A stretch of 39,448 nucleotides of DNA from JBEKZQ01 sp049509675 (GTDB lineage: Bacteria; Planctomycetota; Planctomycetia; Pirellulales; Thermoguttaceae), in assembly GCA_049509675.1 (NCBI GenBank), contig JBEKZQ010000014.1:1-39448 (forward strand), written 5' to 3'. How positions within the stretch are numbered: the first letter of the stretch is position 1; each line of letters begins with the position of its first letter. Of the stretch, positions 34,377 through 39,448 are shown one piece after another. The notes beneath the pieces were generated by a model that was not told where the DNA came from, searched no databases, and worked only from the letters and a program-made list of their open reading frames with translations. Both the position numbers and the translations under genes were made by a program.

Positions 34377-35636
34377 ATGAACAAGTACTGTATGCTGGCG
34401 GCGTTGTGTATTGTGACTGCGTGCTGGGTCGGCCGAGCGGCTGCCCAAGACATGCCCGAGGGCCCGGGCACGTATATCGCGTCCGATCGACCGGAGAGCG
34501 AAGCAGGGCCTGCGAAACCGACGGCGCCGCCTGCCAAGCCGGGCAAGGGTGCGGCCGCGACAGACGAAAATCCCTTCCACAGCGAGTCTCCCAGCAATCA
34601 GGCCCAGACGCACGTATCGACCAACGGCGCCGCGTGCCCGATGTGCGGGGGCGCATGCTCGACTTGCGACAGTTGCGGAAGCGGCTCTAGCTGCGGAAGC
34701 TGCTCGAGTTGCGGAAGCCAGGACTGCGGCTGCGGCTGCGGTTGCGGTTGTGAATCGCGTTGGACGGTGACTGCGGACGCGATCTTCCTGCAGCGCACCG
34801 CCGCCCGCGACAGCAGCGTGCTCTTTTCCCGCACCGTAAAGGGCGATGGGGCCCCGGATCCGGCCACCGTTCTGTTGACCGGCCGCGATCTGACGTTCGA
34901 TTACGAAGCCGGTGTGCAGCTCGGCCTGATCTACCAGTTGAACTGCTGCTGGGACGTGGAGTTCAATTACTTCCAGGTCGACGGCTGGGACTCGACGGCC
35001 ACGGTGCCGGGCGTATGTTTCCTGTTCGCCGGCAACAACGAGTCGGAACGCGTGCGCAACGCCGACGTCCGCGATGCGTCGGCCCTGTACAATGCGGAAC
35101 TTAATTTCCGCAAACACGTGAACTGCTGGCTGACGGTCCTGGGCGGTTTCCGCACGATCGAGTTCGACGACCGCTACTCGACCACCGCGCAGTCAAACTT
35201 CGACAGGACCACGGCCCCGTTCCACTTCGAAGACAGCGCACTGAACCATCTCTACGGGTTCCAGTTGGGCACCGAAGCCAAACTCTACAACCCGCCTTGC
35301 AGCCGGTTCTCCTTGGACGGCATCGCCAAGATCGGCGTCTACGACAACCGCATCGATCAGGAAGCCCTCGTCAAGGTGGACGGCGCCAACGGCACGCTCT
35401 TGACGGCCGATGTCGACCACGCGGCCTTCGTCGGCGAGTTGGGGATCAAAGGCAAGTGCCAGGTCACCAAGCATCTCGCGGCCACGGCCGGCTACGAGAT
35501 GCTGCTGCTGAACGGCATCGGCCTGGCTCCGGAACAGGTCAGCCAGAACAACTTCGTCGACAGCATCACCGGCGTGAATACGCACGGCCACATCGTGGTC
35601 CAAGGCGCCACGCTCGGCCTGGAAGCTGGTTGGTAA
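34377..35636 (+). CDS. BBP7-family outer-membrane beta-barrel protein
   Basis: A 419-residue protein with a signal peptide (cleavage after WVGRAAA, about residue 23). After a Pro/Ala/Lys-rich linker comes a cysteine-rich segment (about 87-130, CPMCGGACSTCDSCGSGSSC and further Cys-Gly-Cys runs). The rest is alternating beta-strand sequence ending in Trp (LEAGW), as in outer-membrane barrels. Strand sequences such as WTVTADAIFLQR, FDYEAGVQLGLIYQL and CWDVEFNYFQVDGWD fit the BBP7 family found in Planctomycetes. Start at ATG 34377 after a GGGAGG ribosome site. It ends before a strong terminator at 35682. Confidence 0.8.
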   Translation: MNKYCMLAALCIVTACWVGRAAAQDMPEGPGTYIASDRPESEAGPAKPTAPPAKPGKGAAATDENPFHSESPSNQAQTHVSTNGAACPMCGGACSTCDSCGSGSSCGSCSSCGSQDCGCGCGCGCESRWTVTADAIFLQRTAARDSSVLFSRTVKGDGAPDPATVLLTGRDLTFDYEAGVQLGLIYQLNCCWDVEFNYFQVDGWDSTATVPGVCFLFAGNNESERVRNADVRDASALYNAELNFRKHVNCWLTVLGGFRTIEFDDRYSTTAQSNFDRTTAPFHFEDSALNHLYGFQLGTEAKLYNPPCSRFSLDGIAKIGVYDNRIDQEALVKVDGANGTLLTADVDHAAFVGELGIKGKCQVTKHLAATAGYEMLLLNGIGLAPEQVSQNNFVDSITGVNTHGHIVVQGATLGLEAGW

Positions 35637-35681
35637 GTACGCTTGGCAGGAATATGCCTCGCGGCGGCGTCGCCACCCCAG

Positions 35682-35715
35682 GGCGTGGTCTTCAGCAAGA
35701 AGACCACGCCTTTTT
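35682..35715 (+). terminator. Intrinsic terminator after the BBP7 gene
   Basis: GGCGTGGTCTT (35682-35692), a seven-base loop, AAGACCACGCC (35700-35710), then five Ts. A perfect 11-bp stem. Ends the BBP7 transcript before the convergent PBP gene. Confidence 0.9.
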
Positions 35716-35734
35716 CGTTTGAATCACTAACCCC

Positions 35735-37828
35735 TTACAGCAATCCCATCTGCTCCATGCGCAGCACCAGCCGTTTGACCACCGGTCCGGCGGCGACGGC
35801 CGCGTCGCCGGCGTGCTCCAACACGACGACCAAGGCGAACTTTGGCCGCTGGGCCGGCACGTAGCCGGCAAACCAGGCATGCTCGGCGTGCGAGTCGCCG
35901 GTCGACGCCGTGCCCGTCTTTCCGGCCACGGCAACCGTCTCCAGGAAGACGGAAGCGTGGGCCGTGCCGTTGGGGTCGGCCACCACCCGCCGCAGCCCTT
36001 CCGCAACGGCGGTCAAGGTCGAGGCGTGCAGGCCGGCGATCGGCTCCGCTGGCAAGCTCGTGCGGCCCAGAACGTGCGGCGTCACCAGGCGGCCGCCGTT
36101 GGCCACGGCCGCCATCAATCGCACCACCTGCAACGGCGTGGCCGTGATCGGGCCTTGGCCCACAGCCATCATGAGCGTATCGCTGCTGCGCCAGACGCGG
36201 CCGTTGCGATGGGCAATTCTCTCCGGCGTGGGGGCGGCGCCGGCCGCCTCGCCCGGCAGATCGATTCCCGTGGGTCGGCCGAAGCCCAGCCGCTGCGACC
36301 AGTCGGCCAGCGCCGCCGCCCCCAGTTGTTCCGCGTAGTGGAAAAAATACACGTTGCAACTCTGCGCCAGGGCGTCGCCCAGCAGCATCGGGCCGTGACC
36401 GATGCCTTGCCGCACATAGAGAGCACACCGCAAGTGATCGGGATCGTGCAGATAGCCGCGGCACTCCAGCGGCTTTTCCTGCGATCCGAGGCAGCCGTTC
36501 TCCAGCAGGGCCATGGCCGTGGCCGTCTTGAAGACCGAGCCGGGCGGCAAGGCCATCTGGATCGTGCGGTCCAGAAACGGATGGCCCGAGTCGGTCAACA
36601 AGGCGGTGCGGCGTGCGGCGTCCGGGCCGACGAACAGGTTGGGATCGAATCGCGGGGCCGAGGCCGCGGCCAGGACGGCGCCGTCGCGAATGTCCATGAC
36701 GACGATCGCTCCGCCGGCGGGCTCCGCCGACTCGTATTGCAGGGCACGCCGCTCCAGCGCGCTATCGAGCAGTTCCTCGGCGGCGCGCTGCAATTCGGCG
36801 TCCACGGTAAGAACCAGGTCCTCGCCCGCAATCGGTTCCTCCACGTGTGCCACGCCGCAGACGCGACCGTTGTGGTCCAGATGTTCGACCGCCACGCCGC
36901 GGCGTCCGCGCAGCCATCTTTCGTACTGCCGTTCGACGCCCGCGCGACCGGCCAGGTCATCCGGACCATAGTCTTGCTGCTCCCCTGCCGGCAGTTCGAC
37001 GGGACCCAAGTATCCGAGCACGTGGGCGAAGAGTGTGCCGGCCGGGTACGTGCGTCGCGCGTGCTCGATGATTTTGACGCCCGGATAACGCGCGGAATTG
37101 CGTTGGACCTCGGCGGCCACCGCCGGCGGCACGTCGTCTACCAGGACGTGGTAGTCCAGTTCCTCGCTGACGGTGACGGGCGTGGGCGGGCCATCGTCCA
37201 GGGCGGCGCGGAGGAAATCGCGAAACGCCCGTTCTGCTCGGCTCGGCAGCGAGGCGTCCTCCGCGGCGTCCGCCGGCGCCGCGTTGTTGGTCTTGCGGCG
37301 CTCGTTGGCCCCCGCGGCGATCCGCCCGACGCGGGCCCGGATCTCCTCTGCCCGCGCATCCCACTGTTGCGGCGCCAGACCGCACAACCGGGCCAAATCG
37401 CGGGCCGACTCGGCGCGATCGGCCCGCACGCGCGACTCTTCCAGGGCCAGCCGCGCGGCGTCCTTCCATTGCGACTTGGCCAGGCGGGCACGAGCCGTCT
37501 GCCGCAGCCAGCGCGGATCGGGCGGCTCCTGGAGATAGCGGTAATGCACCGCCAAGGCGAGGATCTTCTTGTCGCAGGCCAGCACCGTGCCGTCCCGCGC
37601 CAGGATCCGCCCGCGAAGGGCCGGAAGGCTCACCTGACGCGCGATCGGTTTGGCCGCTTCGGCACGGAAGGCGGCCCCCTGGGTCAGTTCCAACTGTACG
37701 GCCCGGGCGAAGATCAGCACCAGCAGCGCGGCAAACGAGGCCAAGCCGATGCGCAGCCGTCGCCGCGGATCGACCATCGCCGCCGGCTGTTTCTGTTGGC
37801 AATGCAGTGCGTGCCAGTCGAACAACAT
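35735..37828 (-). CDS. Class B penicillin-binding protein (PBP2-like transpeptidase)
   Basis: A 697-residue inner-membrane transpeptidase from ATG 37828. One N-terminal helix (RIGLASFAALLVLIFARAVQLEL) is followed by a PBP dimerisation domain beginning RGRILARDGTVLA. The catalytic domain holds SVFK (SxxK, about 430), SCN (SxN, about 489) and KTGTAS (about 638), so the active site is intact. It has an internal spacer rich in Ala/Arg (about 170-220). Similar in layout to MrdA, the elongation PBP; it could also be an FtsI-type enzyme. A second start at 37777 (MVDPRRRLRI) is possible. It ends in a convergent arrangement with the BBP7 gene. Confidence 0.88.
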   Translation of the reverse strand: MLFDWHALHCQQKQPAAMVDPRRRLRIGLASFAALLVLIFARAVQLELTQGAAFRAEAAKPIARQVSLPALRGRILARDGTVLACDKKILALAVHYRYLQEPPDPRWLRQTARARLAKSQWKDAARLALEESRVRADRAESARDLARLCGLAPQQWDARAEEIRARVGRIAAGANERRKTNNAAPADAAEDASLPSRAERAFRDFLRAALDDGPPTPVTVSEELDYHVLVDDVPPAVAAEVQRNSARYPGVKIIEHARRTYPAGTLFAHVLGYLGPVELPAGEQQDYGPDDLAGRAGVERQYERWLRGRRGVAVEHLDHNGRVCGVAHVEEPIAGEDLVLTVDAELQRAAEELLDSALERRALQYESAEPAGGAIVVMDIRDGAVLAAASAPRFDPNLFVGPDAARRTALLTDSGHPFLDRTIQMALPPGSVFKTATAMALLENGCLGSQEKPLECRGYLHDPDHLRCALYVRQGIGHGPMLLGDALAQSCNVYFFHYAEQLGAAALADWSQRLGFGRPTGIDLPGEAAGAAPTPERIAHRNGRVWRSSDTLMMAVGQGPITATPLQVVRLMAAVANGGRLVTPHVLGRTSLPAEPIAGLHASTLTAVAEGLRRVVADPNGTAHASVFLETVAVAGKTGTASTGDSHAEHAWFAGYVPAQRPKFALVVVLEHAGDAAVAAGPVVKRLVLRMEQMGLL

Positions 37829-37850
37829 GGCACTACGTACCAACGACGCC

Positions 37851-37990
37851 TAGTGGTCTGTCCAACTTGGGTTTACGGGTGCCACGGTTGGCTTGTCCAA
37901 CCGTGTTTTCAGCACTGCTGGGCAAGCCGGGCACCGACCGGAGGTTGGTCGTGGCACCCAACCGGTAATGTCGAAATGGGCAGACCACTA
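37851..37990. mobile_element. MITE-like element, copy 1
   Basis: About 140 bases bounded by terminal inverted repeats: TAGTGGTCTGTCCA at the left and its complement at the right with one mismatch. An internal palindrome CACGGTTGG/CCAACCGTG is present. It has no coding capacity. Shares most of its sequence with 38342-38465 in the same orientation. The outermost triplet on the right provides the stop codon of the adjacent lipoprotein gene. Confidence 0.75.
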
Positions 37991-38185
37991 GCGCGGAAGG
38001 ACCGGGCGGACGGCGGCGCCGTAAGCCGGCTGCATGCAGACCGGCGTGCAGGGCTGGTAGCACGCCGCCGGCGCCGGCTGGCAACCGGCCGCGTAGGGTT
38101 GCTGGTAGCCACACGGCGACTGGCAACAGCAGCCGGCCAAAGCGAGAGTCATGGCGAGGACGGTGGCGAGTGCGAGACGCTTCAT
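37988..38185 (-). CDS. Small Cys/Pro-rich lipoprotein
   Basis: A 65-residue secreted lipoprotein: MKRLALATVLAMTLALAGCC has a textbook signal peptide and lipobox (LALAGC), followed by a short Cys-, Pro-, Tyr- and Gln-rich mature part (CQSPCGYQQPYAAGCQPAPA...). I recognise no family. AGGAG lies at the proper distance before ATG 38185, and a near-consensus promoter is 31-59 bases upstream. The stop TAG is the first triplet of a MITE-like element, so the protein may have been shortened by its insertion. Confidence 0.72.
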   Translation of the reverse strand: MKRLALATVLAMTLALAGCCCQSPCGYQQPYAAGCQPAPAACYQPCTPVCMQPAYGAAVRPVLPR

Positions 38186-38215
38186 GCGTCGCTCCTTTTC
38201 TGGAAGAGGGCCGGA

Positions 38216-38244
38216 ATAGTAACAAACCGCCACGATCCAGTCAA
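38216..38244 (-). promoter_or_regulatory. Promoter of the small lipoprotein
   Basis: On the minus strand TTGACT (38239-38244), exactly 17 bases, TACTAT (38216-38221). Predicted 5' UTR of about 20 bases containing AAAGGAG. Confidence 0.7.
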
Positions 38245-38341
38245 AGGCAAAGTGAGAAAAAAAACGGATTGGGCAGACGACGTGCGGACGAGGCCCGGGA
38301 GCCCGGATTATTCACGTGGGGTGGGTCGAGGTCGCGCAAAC

Positions 38342-38465
<124 letters not shown>

Positions 38466-38593
38466 TAGGTTGATAAGCGACTGAAGACCCACCAAAACCA
38501 CGGTTTGCTCGACGCCACCCTACACTTCATGAATAATCCGTGCCAACCTGGCGGCAACTTGCCTATCCGCGCCTTCTTGCCCCTCTTCTCAGA

Positions 38594-38974
38594 CTATTTT
38601 TTCTTGGCGTCACGGAAATCAGGCGACTCGGCCAGGGTGAAGAGAACCACCTCCTCGCCGGTGACGGTGCTAATGTCGTGGTGCATGCTCCGCACCTTGA
38701 TGCCGGTGACCTCCTGGACCATCGCTTCCAGCAGCGGACGGGCCGTTTCGACCAGATGCGTCCGCACCTGCTTGAGCAGGTCCCGTCCCTTCTCGGCCGT
38801 GAGCGACTTGACCAGTTGCTGCTCGGCGGCGGTCAAAACGCCTTGAAGGCGGACCACGAGGAGATCACCGAGCAGGTGGGCGCGAATATCCTTGGGTCCC
38901 CGGCCCATATAATCCTGCTCGAAGTGCGTAACTCCTTGACAAACGGCGGCTTCGATTTCCCCTACTGTTCTCAT
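38594..38974 (-). CDS. MpsC / DUF2294 family protein
   Basis: A 126-residue soluble protein. EIEAAVCQGVTHFEQDYMGR followed by GPKDIRAHLLGDLLVVRLQG, TAAEQQLVK, and HHDISTVTGEEVVLFTL match the DUF2294 family, renamed MpsC after a subunit of the staphylococcal MpsABC bicarbonate/CO2-transport-linked complex. No MpsA or MpsB partner is visible in the window, so its role here is unclear. Start at ATG 38974; the frame extends upstream to 39046, but that stretch does not look like family sequence. Confidence 0.85.
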   Translation of the reverse strand: MRTVGEIEAAVCQGVTHFEQDYMGRGPKDIRAHLLGDLLVVRLQGVLTAAEQQLVKSLTAEKGRDLLKQVRTHLVETARPLLEAMVQEVTGIKVRSMHHDISTVTGEEVVLFTLAESPDFRDAKKK

Positions 38975-39107
38975 CTCCACCCCCCACCCCACCGTTGGGT
39001 GAATACACGCCATTGACCGGTCGAACGGCGGTTTGACGGACGGCACCTATAACTAAACAACAATTAGGGGCAACTATACCAAATTTGAGCGGAAGGAAAA
39101 AGTCCTA

Positions 39108-39135
39108 TTGCATTTGCCCCTTGACGGCGTACAAT
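39108..39135 (+). promoter_or_regulatory. Sigma-70-like promoter upstream of the Hsp20-like gene
   Basis: TTGCAT (39108-39113), 16-base spacer, TACAAT (39130-39135). It would give a leader of about 180 bases before ATG 39323. No CIRCE element is visible. Confidence 0.5.
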
Positions 39136-39177
39136 CATGGTGCTGGAAAAGTCGCGACGCACTTGACTGCGGCCTTC

Positions 39178-39237
39178 CAACGAAATTGTCGGATGACTAG
39201 ATAGAGAGCAACCCGGTGTGTGCCGGGGGGTTCGTTG
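39178..39237 (+). promoter_or_regulatory. Possible structured leader domain
   Basis: CAACGAA (39178-39184) can pair with TTCGTTG (39231-39237), enclosing CCCGG (39212-39216) paired with CCGGG (39223-39227). I do not recognise a known riboswitch class. Inferred from base-pairing only. Confidence 0.3.
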
Positions 39238-39243
39238 ACGAGT

Positions 39244-39293
39244 AAGCCGACGTGGTCGAATACCTTTGGGTGTTCCGCCACGTCGGCTTTTTT
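39244..39293 (+). terminator. Intrinsic terminator inside the leader
   Basis: AAGCCGACGTGG (39244-39255) pairs perfectly with CCACGTCGGCTT (39278-39289), with a small inner hairpin in the loop, followed by six Ts (39288-39293). It lies only 30 bases before the Hsp20-like ATG and downstream of the promoter at 39108. Confidence 0.88.
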
Positions 39294-39322
39294 GGTTTTT
39301 TACCCAAAAGGAAGGTGCTAAG

Positions 39323-39448
39323 ATGTCGGAAAATCGTATCAAGCTCGCTCCCGATACAGTCGCCTATGCTGACGGGGAAACGCGCAAGCTCGTGGTGGAA
39401 TTCTCCATCCCGGGAGCGCCCACGGATACCATTGATGTAAAGATCCTG
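39323..39448 (+). CDS. Hsp20/alpha-crystallin-like small heat-shock protein (partial, N-terminus only)
   Basis: 42 codons are visible before the window ends. The sequence TRKLVVEFSIPGAPTDTIDVKI resembles the first strands of an alpha-crystallin domain (usual: VVEF-LPG----DI-V). The N-terminal arm is very short. With only 42 residues the assignment is tentative. Ribosome site AAAGGAAGG precedes ATG 39323. Confidence 0.55.
   Translation, partial: MSENRIKLAPDTVAYADGETRKLVVEFSIPGAPTDTIDVKIL

Larger units (their letters stand above)
38975..39322. other. Intergenic region with promoter and structured leader before the Hsp20-like gene
   Basis: No gene. Contains a promoter at 39108-39135, a middle section with several short inverted repeats, a terminator-type hairpin at 39244-39293, and the ribosome site AAAGGAAGG at 39308-39316 (see separate entries). 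Confidence 0.6.

Noticed and set aside
39178..39293. A known riboswitch class (c-di-GMP, cobalamin, SAM) in the right-hand leader
   Set aside because: None of the conserved cores I know is present; only generic stems and a terminator are visible.

Overview
The window is GC-rich and gene-dense and looks like a planctomycete chromosome segment, probably Pirellulales or a near relative. The main evidence is a BBP7-type outer-membrane protein (Planctomycetes-specific family), a GxxExxY-family protein, a TAGCCCGAAGCGC-type palindrome of a kind I associate with this phylum, many small dispersed repeats next to stop codons, and murC-murB followed by a very divergent ftsQ-like gene. I found no rRNA, tRNA or CRISPR array by eye.

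Layout. 1-2094 (minus): pyrB-pyrC, pyrC cut by the window edge. 2195-3061 (plus): a diguanylate cyclase divergent from pyrB. 3033-8250 (minus): a three-gene ABC-2 export system (large lipoprotein/membrane protein, ATPase, permease), preceded by an HD-GYP phosphodiesterase (8298-9497) and a TMTC-like membrane protein with 11 TPRs (9665-12187). 12427-14626 (minus): a frameshifted Eco57I-type DNA adenine methylase. 14645-15115: a GNAT acetyltransferase. 15449-17461 (plus): a wrecked carbohydrate locus in which a truncated GH29 fucosidase, an alpha/beta-hydrolase scrap and an MBL-fold hydrolase are welded together. 17478-20120: a GH5 glycosidase and an MFS transporter, divergent, with mirror-image promoters. 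20178-23601: murC-murB-ftsQ-like, with a palindromic repeat inserted in frame in murC. 23707-34056: a tetrahydrofolate/corrinoid one-carbon cluster (corrinoid protein, MTHFR with a MetV-like zinc domain, methyltransferase, formate-THF ligase) split in the middle by a type III restriction-modification system that itself contains a GxxExxY gene. 34377-37828: BBP7 outer-membrane protein and a class B PBP. 37851-38465: a tiny lipoprotein between two copies of a MITE-like element. 38594-39448: an MpsC/DUF2294 protein and the start of an Hsp20-like gene behind a structured leader with an intrinsic terminator.

Functionally the window holds cell-wall synthesis (murC, murB, PBP2, ftsQ-like), pyrimidine synthesis, one-carbon metabolism resembling the methyl branch of the Wood-Ljungdahl pathway, c-di-GMP turnover (one GGDEF, one HD-GYP protein) and two DNA-modification loci. 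The observations I rate highest are the R-M insertion in the one-carbon operon with the embedded GxxExxY cassette, the symmetric GH5/MFS promoters, the palindrome coding inside murC, and the attenuator-like leader at the right end.
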